From positions 434,001 to 498,000 of the forward strand of contig NZ_FNMZ01000002.1 in NCBI RefSeq assembly GCF_900106695.1: 64,000 nt of DNA, read 5' to 3'. The notes under the pieces were generated by a model. That model was not told the origin of the DNA, ran no database searches, and was given only the letters and a program-made list of their open reading frames with translations. Position 1 is the stretch's first letter, and each line of letters begins with the position of its first letter. This document shows, in pieces, positions 51,927-60,587 of this stretch. A program made the position numbers and the translations under genes. Source of the DNA: Albimonas donghaensis. GTDB lineage: Bacteria; Pseudomonadota; Alphaproteobacteria; Rhodobacterales; Rhodobacteraceae.

Positions 51927-52664
51927 TCAGAACACGATCTCGGGAAGCCGCGCGAACGCGTCCCTCAGCGATTCGCCCCAGGCGCCGGATACCTTGGCGA
52001 ATTCCGGGTCGTCCTGCTCCATCCGCCGCCGGATGTCGACGCGCAGGGACCCGGCCTCCATCACCGCCAGATCCAGCGGCATCCCCACCGAGAGGTTGGA
52101 GCGCAGGGTCGAGTCCATCGACACGAAGGCCGCCTTCAGCGCGGTGGGCAGCGGGGTCGAGGGCTCGATCACCCGGTCGAGGATCGGCTTGCCGTATTTG
52201 TGCTCGCCGATCTGGAAGAAGGGGGTGTCCTCGGTGGCCTCGATGAAGTTGCCGGCCCCGTAGATCAGGAACAGCCGCGCCCGCCCGCCCCTGCGCTGGC
52301 CGCCGAGGATGATCGAGGCGCCGGTCCCCGCCCCCGCCTCCTCCAGCCGTTCGCGGTAGCGGCGCTGCTGGGCGGCCATGGCGTCGCCGACAAGCTGGGC
52401 GGCGCGGAACAGGCTGTCGCAGGTCAGGACGCTCTCGACATCCTCGCCGGCCTCGGCGCGGGCGCAGGCCTCGTTCAGCGCGGTGATCACGCCCTGGGTG
52501 ATCGACAGGCTGCCGGCGGTCATCGCCACCAGCGCGCGCTCGCCCTCCCGTTCCCAGGAGAACATCTTGCCGAAGCGCGAGATGTTATCGAGCCCGGCAT
52601 TGGTGCGGGTGTCGGACAGCATCACCAGCCCGGCGTCCAGGCGCAGGCCCACGCAATAGGTCAC
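51927..52664 (-). CDS. Anbu: 20S-proteasome-like peptidase
   Basis: This 245-residue Ntn-hydrolase is of the Anbu (ancestral beta-subunit) family. After start-Met removal Thr is the N-terminal nucleophile (T-Y-C-V-G-L-R-L). Other features are LVMLSDTRTNAG, SRFGKMF with the conserved Lys, LVAMTAGSLS and FLIYGAGNFIEATEDTPFFQIGEHKYGKPILDR (as an FIEATEDTPFFQIGEHKYG block). Anbu proteins form open-ring or helical assemblies. Proteolytic substrates are unknown. GTG start with GAGGGAGA upstream. Last gene of the four-gene operon. Confidence 0.93.
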   Translation of the reverse strand: MTYCVGLRLDAGLVMLSDTRTNAGLDNISRFGKMFSWEREGERALVAMTAGSLSITQGVITALNEACARAEAGEDVESVLTCDSLFRAAQLVGDAMAAQQRRYRERLEEAGAGTGASIILGGQRRGGRARLFLIYGAGNFIEATEDTPFFQIGEHKYGKPILDRVIEPSTPLPTALKAAFVSMDSTLRSNLSVGMPLDLAVMEAGSLRVDIRRRMEQDDPEFAKVSGAWGESLRDAFARLPEIVF

Positions 52665-52836
52665 GGCGGGTTCTCCCTCGGGTCCAGGGCGCCGGCGCGG
52701 CGCCCGAGTCGCGGGCGGGGATACAGGGGCGCGGGGCGGATGTCATCCGCGCCGCGCCGCCAAGTCGCCGGATCGGGAGATCGCGCGCCCCGCGGGACCC
52801 CGGTGGGCCTGCTGCGGCTGGCGGCCCCCGGCCGGC

Positions 52837-53721
52837 TTACTGCTGCTGGCTCTGGCTCTGGCCCGGCCCCTCGGCCTGGACGACCTCGACCTCGGCGGTC
52901 AGGGTGGTCTCGCTCGCCCCGGTGACGGAGCCGCGCAGCGGCGCGGCCTCGTTCGCGTCGAGCCCCGTCACCAGCCGCACATAGCCCTCCGTCGGGCAGA
53001 CGTCGTTCGACGGATCGAAGCCGACCCAGCCCAGCCCTTCGAGAAAGGCCTCGGCCCAGGCGTGCGTCTCGGTCAGGTCGTCCGTGCGGATCCGGTCGGC
53101 GTCGTCCGCGTCCTCGTCATCCTCCACGGGGTCCACATGCAGATAGCCCGAGACATAGCGCGCCGGCACGCCCAGCGAGCGGGCGGCGGCGATGAACACA
53201 TGCGCATGGTCCTGGCAGACCCCGGCCCCGAGCGCGAGGGCGCGGGAGGCGGTGGTGTCGGCGTCGGTCACGCCGGGGCGGTAGTCCACCGCCTCGCGCA
53301 CCGCGTTGCACAGGGCGTGCATGACGGCGAGCGTGCCGTCGTCGCCCTTCTCCGCGGCCACGGTGGCGGCGAGTTCGCAGATCGCGTCGTCGGGCCGGGT
53401 CAGCTCGGTCTCGCGCAGGAACACGCCGGCGGCCCTGGCATGGCCCAGCCCCCGGACCACGCCGGCGGTGTCGGAGGTCTCGACCACGCCCTGGGCGATG
53501 ATCTCCACCGAACCGATCGGCTGATGCGCGTGCCAGAGCGCCACCACGTCGCCGAAATCATCGGTGAGCAGCGGCTTCACCGGCTCGCCGTTGACGGTGA
53601 CGGTCCAGTCCGGCAGCGCCTGCCCCTCGTAGACCGAGGGCCACAGGCGCAGGCGCAGGGCCAGGCGCAGGGCGGCGGGGTCGTATTCGTAGACCGTGCG
53701 GTGACGGATGCTCAGGCGCAT
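52837..53721 (-). CDS. Transglutaminase-like cysteine peptidase-fold protein
   Basis: This 294-residue protein has an N-terminal beta domain (RLSIRHRTVYEYDPAA, with LRLRLWP) and a transglutaminase core. The triad is Cys in GVCQDHAHVFIAAARSLGVPAR, His in ETHAWAEAFL and Asp in GFDPSND. It belongs to the type linked with alpha-E and ATP-grasp genes, thought to hydrolyse or form amide bonds in a peptide product. The last 12 residues are a Gln-rich tail (GQSQSQQQ) encoded by CTG/CTGG-type simple repeats on the plus strand. GAGGGGA precedes the ATG. It lies 13 bases after the alpha-E gene. Confidence 0.93.
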   Translation of the reverse strand: MRLSIRHRTVYEYDPAALRLALRLRLWPSVYEGQALPDWTVTVNGEPVKPLLTDDFGDVVALWHAHQPIGSVEIIAQGVVETSDTAGVVRGLGHARAAGVFLRETELTRPDDAICELAATVAAEKGDDGTLAVMHALCNAVREAVDYRPGVTDADTTASRALALGAGVCQDHAHVFIAAARSLGVPARYVSGYLHVDPVEDDEDADDADRIRTDDLTETHAWAEAFLEGLGWVGFDPSNDVCPTEGYVRLVTGLDANEAAPLRGSVTGASETTLTAEVEVVQAEGPGQSQSQQQ

Positions 53722-53734
53722 CGGAACGGTCCCC

Positions 53735-54670
53735 TCAGAAATGGTAGGCTTCTTTGATCTCGCGCGACAGGCGGGCGGTCACCGCCAGCGCGTCGGAGAC
53801 GAATTCGTGCAGGCCCTGCTTGAACAGCTCGCCCATACCCGCGCTTTCCAGCCGTTCGACCATCGCGAGCGCGGTGTCGTGGCAGGGGTGGCGCGCGCCG
53901 TAGCGTCGCTCGATATGCTCCAGATGGCCGAGCGTCTGCCGGTAGCAGTGCGACAGCGACCGCGGGAAGGCGCGGTTGAGCAGCAGGAAGTCGGTGATCT
54001 GCCACGGCGCGTAGTCGCCGCGATAGACATGGTGGAAGGCCCGCGTCGCCGAAGTGGCGTGCAGCACCGAGGTCCACTGATGATGGTCGCGCCCGCCGCC
54101 GACCACGTCGGTCTCGGGCAGCAGCACGAAATATTTCACGTCGAGCAGGCGCAGGATCATGTCGGCGCGCTCCAGGAAGCCGCCGATGCGCATGAAGTCC
54201 CAGCCGTCGTTGCGCAGCATCGAGGTCTCGGCGGCGCCGCGCAGCAGGTTGGCCCGGCGCTTGGTCCAGTCCAGCAGCTCCGGCAACTCGCGGCGCAGGG
54301 ACTGGGCGCCCGGATCGACGCTTTCCAGCTTGCGCCAGCCGTCGTTGAGCGACTCCCACATCTCCCGCGTCAGCGCGGTGCGCACCGCCTTGCCATTGGC
54401 CCGCGCCGCCGAAAGACAGGCCCGGATCGAGGACGGGTTGTCCCCGTCCAGCACCAGCGCGCGGGCGGCGGCGACTTCCGAGATGCGCTCGGCCTTGTCG
54501 AAATGGTGGGCCGACCCGCAGGAGGTGACGACGGAGCGCCACTCGTCCCGCTCCCCCGCGCCGGGCAGCATGGCCATGCGCTGGCCCATCTCCATCAGGC
54601 GGGCGGTGCTTTCCGCGCGCTCGATGTAGCGGCCCATCCAGAACAGGTTCTCGGCGGTCCGGCTCAGCAT
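53735..54670 (-). CDS. Alpha-E domain protein
   Basis: This 311-residue all-helical protein of the Alpha-E family (DUF403) has MLSRTAENLFWMGRYIERAE at the N-terminus, the hallmark with two conserved Glu/Arg pairs. WDFMRIGGFLERADMILRLLDVKYF lies near residue 145, and the rest is helix-rich. Biochemical role unproven. It is always found with ATP-grasp and transglutaminase partners and is predicted to help make or process a peptide tag. AGGGAG precedes the ATG. Confidence 0.93.
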   Translation of the reverse strand: MLSRTAENLFWMGRYIERAESTARLMEMGQRMAMLPGAGERDEWRSVVTSCGSAHHFDKAERISEVAAARALVLDGDNPSSIRACLSAARANGKAVRTALTREMWESLNDGWRKLESVDPGAQSLRRELPELLDWTKRRANLLRGAAETSMLRNDGWDFMRIGGFLERADMILRLLDVKYFVLLPETDVVGGGRDHHQWTSVLHATSATRAFHHVYRGDYAPWQITDFLLLNRAFPRSLSHCYRQTLGHLEHIERRYGARHPCHDTALAMVERLESAGMGELFKQGLHEFVSDALAVTARLSREIKEAYHF

Positions 54671-54725
54671 CCGAAAGCTCCCTGGGGGGTGATCCGACCG
54701 TGGGTCGGCGCGTGCGCGGTCATGC

Positions 54726-56132
54726 TCATTCGCTCAGCACCCAGGTGTCCTTGACCCCGCCGCCCTGCGACGAGTTCACCACCAGGCTGCCCTCGCGCAG
54801 CGCCACGCGGGTCAGGCCGCCGGGGACCAGCCGCATCTCCTGCCCCACGAGGCAGTAGGGGCGGAAGTCGACATGGCGGGGCGACACCACTCCGCCCGAA
54901 ATCGTCGGCGTGGCCGAGAGATCCAGCGTCGGCTGGGCGATGAAGTCCGAGGGGTCCGCGAGGATGCGCTTGGCGTAGGCCTCGCATTCCTCCTTCGTCG
55001 CCTTCGGGCCGATCAGCATGCCGTAGCCGCCCGAGCCGTGGACTTCCTTGACCACCAGTTCGTCGAGATGCTCCAGCACATACTTGCAGCTGTCGGTCTC
55101 GGCGCAGCGCCAGGTCGGCACGTTGTCGAGGATCGGCTTCTCGCCGAGATAGAACCGGATCATGTCCGGCACGAAGGTGTAGATCGCCTTGTCGTCCGCG
55201 ACCCCCGCGCCCGGCGCCGAGCACAGCGTCACGCCCCCCGCCCGGTAGGCGTCGAACAGGCCGGGCACGCCCAGCAGGCTGTCGGGGCGGAAGGACAGCG
55301 GGTCGATGTAATCGTCGTCGATGCGCCGGTAGATCACGTCCACCCGCTGCGGGCCGCGGGTGGTGCGCATCCAGACCAGGCCGTCGTCGACGAACAGGTC
55401 CTGCGGCTCCACCAGTTCCACGCCCATCAGGTCGGCGAGGAAGGAGTGCTCGTAATAGGCCGAGTTCAGCGGCCCCGGCGTCATCACCACGCAGGTCGGA
55501 TCGCCCTTGCAGGCCGGCGGCGCGACCTCCTCCAGCGTCTTGCGCAGGGCGTCGGGATAGTCGTCCACCGGCTCGACCCCGCCGCCGTCGAACAGTTCGG
55601 GGAACATGCGCATCATGATCTCCCGGTTCTCCAGCATGTAGGAGACGCCGGACGGCGTGCGGCAGTTGTCTTCGAGCACCTGGAAGTCGTCGGCCCCGGT
55701 GCGCACGATGTCGATGCCCACGATATGGGAATAGACCCGGCCCGGCGGCTTGACCCCCATCATCTCGGGCAGGAAGGCCGAGTTGCGGTAGACCAGGTGG
55801 GCCGGAACGATGCCGGCGCGCAGGATCTCGCCGCGATGATAGACGTCGTAGAGGAAGGCGTTCAGCGCCCGCGCCCGCTGGCGGATGCCGCGGTCGAGCC
55901 GGCGCCATTCGGCGGCCGCGAAGACCCTGGGGATCAGGTCGAAGGGGATCAGGCGCTCGGGGTCGCCGCCCTCGCCGTAGACGGCGAAGGTGATGCCGAT
56001 GCGCCGGAAGATGGCCTCGGCCTCCTCCGAGCGGCGGTTGAGCAGATCGACGCCGCTGCTTTCCAGCCATTCCGCGATCCCCGCATAGGGGTCGCGAAGC
56101 TTGCCGTCCGATCCGGACATCTCGTTGAACAC
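54726..56132 (-). CDS. Circularly permuted ATP-grasp protein
   Basis: This 468-residue ATP-grasp enzyme (DUF404/DUF407 family) has VFNEMSGSDGKLRDPYAG at the start. DFQVLEDNCRTPSGVSYMLENR and WMRTTRGPQRVDVIYRRIDDD form part of the ATP site. The C-terminal LVVKEVHGSGGYGMLIGP loop has a Lys, Gly-rich turn typical of grasp loops. It is predicted to form amide (peptide) bonds using ATP. GTG 56132 is preferred over the ATG four codons later. The FNEM segment is conserved in the family, and GAGGGGG lies 8 bases before the GTG. First gene of the Anbu operon. Confidence 0.92.
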   Translation of the reverse strand: MFNEMSGSDGKLRDPYAGIAEWLESSGVDLLNRRSEEAEAIFRRIGITFAVYGEGGDPERLIPFDLIPRVFAAAEWRRLDRGIRQRARALNAFLYDVYHRGEILRAGIVPAHLVYRNSAFLPEMMGVKPPGRVYSHIVGIDIVRTGADDFQVLEDNCRTPSGVSYMLENREIMMRMFPELFDGGGVEPVDDYPDALRKTLEEVAPPACKGDPTCVVMTPGPLNSAYYEHSFLADLMGVELVEPQDLFVDDGLVWMRTTRGPQRVDVIYRRIDDDYIDPLSFRPDSLLGVPGLFDAYRAGGVTLCSAPGAGVADDKAIYTFVPDMIRFYLGEKPILDNVPTWRCAETDSCKYVLEHLDELVVKEVHGSGGYGMLIGPKATKEECEAYAKRILADPSDFIAQPTLDLSATPTISGGVVSPRHVDFRPYCLVGQEMRLVPGGLTRVALREGSLVVNSSQGGGVKDTWVLSE

Positions 56133-56701
56133 GGTCCGTCCCCCTCTTTGCCGCGCCCCCGTGCGAAGGGCGGCGGCGCAGGTGATTACAGAGCAATCAG
56201 AGACGGACGATGGGGGAAGGTCAAGTGCGGCGCCCAGAAACTTGCGAGCCCGCGCCGCGTCGCCGCAGGGAGGCCGGCGGGGCTGCGCGCCCCCTCGGCG
56301 CGGGGCGCGAGAGGGGCGCGAAAACCGGCCGCCGGCGCTCCCGGAACCCTCGGGGCGGAGGCGCCCCGCGGCCGCCCTCCGCAGGTCTGACCAGGGCAAG
56401 ATGCTGAAGCCCCGACGTCATGTTCCGGGCGGCGGGCGGAGCCCCGGTCGTCCCCGGCGGCGCGCAGCCGCGACGCGCCCTCCCGCCCTTCGCCCGCCCC
56501 GGAACGCGCCGCGCGCCGCCGGCCCCCGCCGCGTCATCGCCGCATCGCCGCGACCGGAAGAAAATTCGCGCCGCCCAATCCGAGCGCCCGCCCCGCGCGG
56601 GCGCCCAAACCCGGGGCGCCCGCGCGGGACGGGCGCTTCGCTCTCGCGCTCGTGTTCCCGGCCTGTTCCGCCCGACCGCATGCCGGGCTATGCTCCGTCC
56701 C
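56133..56701. other. 569-bp divergent intergenic region
   Basis: Lies between the Anbu operon and the helicase gene. It contains the minus-strand promoter at 56196-56224. The GC-rich remainder shows no gene and no clear plus-strand promoter. Confidence 0.5.
56196..56224 (-). promoter_or_regulatory. Sigma-70-type promoter of the Anbu operon
   Basis: Minus strand TTGACC, 17 bases, TCTGAT. This gives a leader of about 57 bases to the GTG start of the ATP-grasp gene. Confidence 0.65.
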
Positions 56702-59218
56702 ATGGATGCCTCCGCCCCGCCCTCGCCCGCGCCGCCCTCCGCCGCGCCCGGCGCCCTGCCCCCCCGCTTCGCCGACTGGTTCGCCCGGCGGGGCTGGACG
56801 CCGCATCCCCATCAGCTTGACCTGCTCGCCTCCGCCCGCCCCGGCGCCGCCGACCTGCTCGTCGCGCCCACGGGGGGCGGCAAGACGCTGGCCGGGTTCC
56901 TCCCTTCCCTCGTGGCGCTGGAGGGGGACCCGCCGCCGGGGCTGCACACGCTCTATCTCTCGCCGCTCAAGGCGCTGGCCGCCGACATCCGCCGCAACCT
57001 CGCCCGCCCGATCGAGGAGATGGGGCTCTCGATCCGGGTCGAGGACCGCACCGGCGACACAACCCAGTCCGCCCGCCGCCGCCAGCGCGCGACCCCGCCG
57101 CATATCCTGCTGACCACGCCTGAGAGCCTCGCGCTGCTGCTGTCCTACGAGGACGCGCCGCGCATCTTCGCGGGCCTCAGGCGGGTCATCGTGGACGAGG
57201 CCCACGCGCTGGCCGAATCCAAGCGGGGCGACCAGCTGACCCTGCTGCTGTCGCGGCTGCGCGGGCTCTCCCCCGGCCTGTCGGTCGTCGGGCTGTCCGC
57301 TACGGTCGAGGATCCGCCCGCCCTCGGCCGCTGGCTGGCCCCGTCGGGCTGCCGCGTCCTGCTCGCCGATCCCGGCCCCGAGCCGGATATCGGGATGCTG
57401 GAGACCGAGGCCCCGCCGCCCTGGTCCGGCCAGGGCGGGCGGCACGCGGCCTCCGCCGTCATGGACCTGATCCGCGCCCATCGCATCACGCTGGTCTTTC
57501 ACAACACCCGCGCCCAGGCGGAGCTGTTCTTCCAGGCGCTCTGGGCGGTCAACGACGACGCCCTGCCCATCGGCATCCACCACGGCAGCCTCGACCGCGA
57601 GGCCAGGCAGAGGGTCGAGGCCGCCATGGCCGAGGGGACGCTGCGCGCGGTGGTCTGCACCGGCTCGCTGGATCTGGGCATCGACTGGGGGGACGTGGAC
57701 CTGGTGGTGCAGGTCGGCGCGCCCAGGAACGTCAAGCGGCTGGTGCAGCGCATCGGGCGGGCCAACCACCGCTACAACGCGCCGTCCCGCGCGCTGATCG
57801 TGCCCGCCAACCGCTTCGAGGTGCTGGAATGCCGGGCGGCGCTGGACGCGGTGCTGGATCATGACCTCGACGGCGACGAGACGCGGGACGGGCCGCTGGA
57901 CGTGCTCTGCCAGCATATCCTCGCCACCGCCTGCGCCGGGCCGTTCGAGGCGACCGCGCTCTATGACGAAATCCGCGCCGGCGCCGGGCCCTACGCGGAC
58001 CTGCCCCGCGCGGAGTTCGACGACTGCCTCGAATTCTGCGCCACCGGCGGCTACGCGCTGCGCGCCTACGACAAGTGGAAACGCCTCGCCGAGGGGCCCC
58101 CCGGAACCTTCCGCCTGCGCGACCCCCGCGCCTCGCGCGCGATCCGCATGAACCTCGGCACGATCATCGGGACCGAGACGCTGGCCGTCCGGCTTGGCGG
58201 CAAACGGGGCGGGGGCGGCTACAAGCTGGGCGAGATCGAGGAGGATTTCGCCGCCACCCTCACGCCCGGCGACAGCTTCCTGATCGGCGGCGAGGTGGTG
58301 CGCTTCGAGGGGCTGCGCGACCTGACCATCCTGGTGTCGCGGGAACGGACGAAGGCCCCCAGGATCGCGGTGTTCGGGGGCTCGAAGCTCTCCACCTCCA
58401 CCCTGCTGTCGAACCGGGTGATGGACCTGCTGGAGGATCCCGCCGCCGTCCGCGCCCTGCCCGCGCATACCGCCGACTGGCTGGCGCTTCAGGCCGAGCG
58501 GTCGGCGCTGCCGTCGCGCCGCGGCCTGTTGTGCGAGACCTTCCCCCATCACGGCCGCCGCCACCTGGTGATCTACGGCTTCGCGGGGCGCAACGCGCAC
58601 CAGACGCTGGGGCTGCTGGTGACGCGGCGGATGGAGACGGCCGGGCTGGGTCCGCTCGGCTTCGTCGCCAATGACTACGCCCTGATGACCTGGGCGCTGG
58701 AGGAGGCCCCCGACCCCGCCGCCCTGCTCGACGCCGAAGGGCTGCGCGAGGGGCTGGAGGGCTGGCTGGGCGAGAACGCGGTGATGAAGCGGACGTTTCG
58801 GGCCGCCGCCATCATCGCCGGCCTGATCGAGCGCAACCTGCCCGGAATGCGCAAGACCGGGCGGCAGGCGACGTTTTCCTCGGACATCCTCTACGACACC
58901 CTGCGCCGCTTCGACCCCGACCACCTGCTGATGCGCATCACGCGGCGGGAAGCGGAGCGGGGCCTGGTGGACTTCGCGAGGATCGAGGCGCTCTGCGCCC
59001 GCGCCCGCAGCGACGTGCGGGTGGTGCGGGCCGAGCGGATCACCCCGCTCGCCGCGCCCCTGATGCTTGAGGTCGGCAAGGTTCCGATCAAGGGCGACGG
59101 CCGCCAGCGCCTTCTTGAGGGCGAGGCCGCGGCGCTGATGCGCGAAGCCGACCTGTTGCGCGAGGCGGGACTTGTGCGGGAGGAGGGGCTTGTGCGGGAG
59201 GAGGGGCCGGAGCCCTGA
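56702..59218 (+). CDS. Ligase-associated DNA-damage-response DEXH-box helicase (Lhr-like)
   Basis: This 838-residue superfamily 2 helicase has Walker A APTGGGKT with Lys61, motif II DEAH at 165-168 and motif III GLSATVEDP. Motif VI is LVQRIGRANHRYNAPSRA, with SLDLGIDWGDVDLVVQVGAP before it. The C-terminal 400 residues are the Lhr-core winged-helix and beta-sheet region (KLGEIEEDFAATLTPGDSFLIGG). This is the helicase of the module that also contains PdeM, an exonuclease and an ATP-dependent ligase. ATG 56702 is four codons after another ATG. The choice is arbitrary. The final residues are a duplicated LVREEG tail. Confidence 0.92.
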   Translation: MDASAPPSPAPPSAAPGALPPRFADWFARRGWTPHPHQLDLLASARPGAADLLVAPTGGGKTLAGFLPSLVALEGDPPPGLHTLYLSPLKALAADIRRNLARPIEEMGLSIRVEDRTGDTTQSARRRQRATPPHILLTTPESLALLLSYEDAPRIFAGLRRVIVDEAHALAESKRGDQLTLLLSRLRGLSPGLSVVGLSATVEDPPALGRWLAPSGCRVLLADPGPEPDIGMLETEAPPPWSGQGGRHAASAVMDLIRAHRITLVFHNTRAQAELFFQALWAVNDDALPIGIHHGSLDREARQRVEAAMAEGTLRAVVCTGSLDLGIDWGDVDLVVQVGAPRNVKRLVQRIGRANHRYNAPSRALIVPANRFEVLECRAALDAVLDHDLDGDETRDGPLDVLCQHILATACAGPFEATALYDEIRAGAGPYADLPRAEFDDCLEFCATGGYALRAYDKWKRLAEGPPGTFRLRDPRASRAIRMNLGTIIGTETLAVRLGGKRGGGGYKLGEIEEDFAATLTPGDSFLIGGEVVRFEGLRDLTILVSRERTKAPRIAVFGGSKLSTSTLLSNRVMDLLEDPAAVRALPAHTADWLALQAERSALPSRRGLLCETFPHHGRRHLVIYGFAGRNAHQTLGLLVTRRMETAGLGPLGFVANDYALMTWALEEAPDPAALLDAEGLREGLEGWLGENAVMKRTFRAAAIIAGLIERNLPGMRKTGRQATFSSDILYDTLRRFDPDHLLMRITRREAERGLVDFARIEALCARARSDVRVVRAERITPLAAPLMLEVGKVPIKGDGRQRLLEGEAAALMREADLLREAGLVREEGLVREEGPEP
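59171..59206 (+). repeat. Two 18-bp repeats at the helicase 3' end
   Basis: CTTGTGCGGGAGGAGGGG occurs twice head to tail, in phase, encoding LVREEG-LVREEG just before the stop. A degenerate third copy (LLREAG) precedes it. Confidence 0.85.
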
Positions 59219-59358
59219 GCCTCCGTCCGCGGGTTCGCCCCGCGCTGGCGCAACCGGGCGGCCCGGTGCAGATTGGCCGCTGCCCGAGTCGTCCCGCGCC
59301 CCTCGCCCGGCGATCCGGCGGCTCGGGCCGCTCGGGCGCGATGAGGAGGAAACCGCGC

Positions 59359-60030
59359 ATGCTCCATCCCCGTTCCGGTCTTGGCGCCTGCGCGCTCGGC
59401 CTCGCGCTTATGGCCGCCGCGCCGGGCGCGCGCGCCGAGGGCGCCGGCCCGTCCTTCGACTGCGCCAGGGCCGAATCCTCGGCCGAAAAGCTGATTTGCG
59501 CCGATCCCGCCCAGGCGGCGCTGGACCGCGAGGTGGCGCGGCTCTACCGCCTCGCCGTCGAGAGCCCGCATATGAACGCCGAGCGGCTCGCCACGCTCAA
59601 ACCCACCCAGCGTGGATGGATCAAGGGACGCGACGACTGCTGGAAGGCCGACGACCTCGCGGCCTGCGTGCGGGCCGAACAGGCCATCCGGATCCACGCA
59701 TTGCGCCAGGGCTACGCCGACGCGCGGATGCAGGACGCGGCCGGCATCTCCACCGGCCCCTACGTCGCCGCCTGCCCGGGGCTCGACGCGCTGGTCGGGC
59801 TGACCTTCATCGACGCCGAGCCGGGGCTGGCGGTGCTCGACTGGGCGGAGGCGACGGTGGTTCTGCCGCAGGGCCGCAGCGCCTCGGGCGCCCGCTACGC
59901 CGCCGAGGCGGGCGAGGCCGCGCCCTGGCTGGGCGACGGCGAGATCCTGTTCTGGGTGAAGGGCGACGCGGCGCGGTTCGAGCTTCCGGGCCGCGAGCCG
60001 ATGACCTGCGGGATCGAGGAGCCGGGATGA
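59359..60030 (+). CDS. LprI/MliC-type lysozyme-inhibitor-like secreted protein
   Basis: This 223-residue protein has a signal peptide (MLHPRSGLGACALGLALMAA, cut near ARAEG). An LprI/DUF1311 domain follows: PSFDCARAESSAEKLICADP at its start, ALDREVARLYR, RGWIKGRDDCW and CVRAEQAIRIHALRQGY. A C-terminal MliC-like domain contains YVAACPG, SASGARYAAE and ILFWVKGDAARFEL. MliC proteins inhibit c-type lysozyme through the SASGA and FWxKG loops. ATG 59359 with GAGGAGG 9 bases upstream is chosen over ATG 59341. Probably periplasmic. Confidence 0.88.
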   Translation: MLHPRSGLGACALGLALMAAAPGARAEGAGPSFDCARAESSAEKLICADPAQAALDREVARLYRLAVESPHMNAERLATLKPTQRGWIKGRDDCWKADDLAACVRAEQAIRIHALRQGYADARMQDAAGISTGPYVAACPGLDALVGLTFIDAEPGLAVLDWAEATVVLPQGRSASGARYAAEAGEAAPWLGDGEILFWVKGDAARFELPGREPMTCGIEEPG

Positions 60031-60587
60031 GCGCGCGCCCGGATACGCGGCCCGCCTGGACCCTGCGCCTGGCGCGGGCGGCGGACATTCCCGCGATGAC
60101 CGCGGTGATGGACCGCGCCATCGGGCGGCTGCTGGACGGGTTCCTGACGCCGCAGCAAGTCGCGGACAGCGTCGCGATCATGGGCATGGACCCGCAGCTG
60201 GTGGCGGACGGAACCTATTTCCTGGTCGAGGACGCGTCCGGCGCCGTGATCGGCTGCGGCGGCTGGTCGAAGCGGCGCACGTCGCATGGCGGCGGGCACA
60301 GCGCGGGGCGCGACGACGCGCTGGTCGACCCGGCGACGGAGCCGGCGCGGGTTCGGGCCATGTACACCGATCCCGACCACGCGCGGCGGGGGATCGGCCG
60401 GGCGATCCTCGCGGCGGCGGAGGCGGCCGCGGCCGAGGCGGGATTTTCCCAGGGCATGCTGATCGCCACGCTGGCGGGCGCGCCGCTCTACCGCGCCGCC
60501 GGCTGGCGGGAGGTCGAGCGGATGGAGGCCCCGGCGGTCGCGGGCCGGACCGTGCCGGTCCTGCGCATGGTCAAGACGCTGGGCTGA
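60027..60587 (+). CDS. GNAT family N-acetyltransferase
   Basis: This 186-residue acetyltransferase has the acetyl-CoA loop DPDHARRGIGRAILAAAEAAAAEAG (DPDHARRGIG block near residue 117) and the C-terminal APLYRAAGWREVERMEAP. RLARAADIPAMTAVMDRAI opens the fold. Substrate unknown. ATGA overlap with the lysozyme-inhibitor-like gene, so they are co-translated. Confidence 0.9.
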   Translation: MSARPDTRPAWTLRLARAADIPAMTAVMDRAIGRLLDGFLTPQQVADSVAIMGMDPQLVADGTYFLVEDASGAVIGCGGWSKRRTSHGGGHSAGRDDALVDPATEPARVRAMYTDPDHARRGIGRAILAAAEAAAAEAGFSQGMLIATLAGAPLYRAAGWREVERMEAPAVAGRTVPVLRMVKTLG

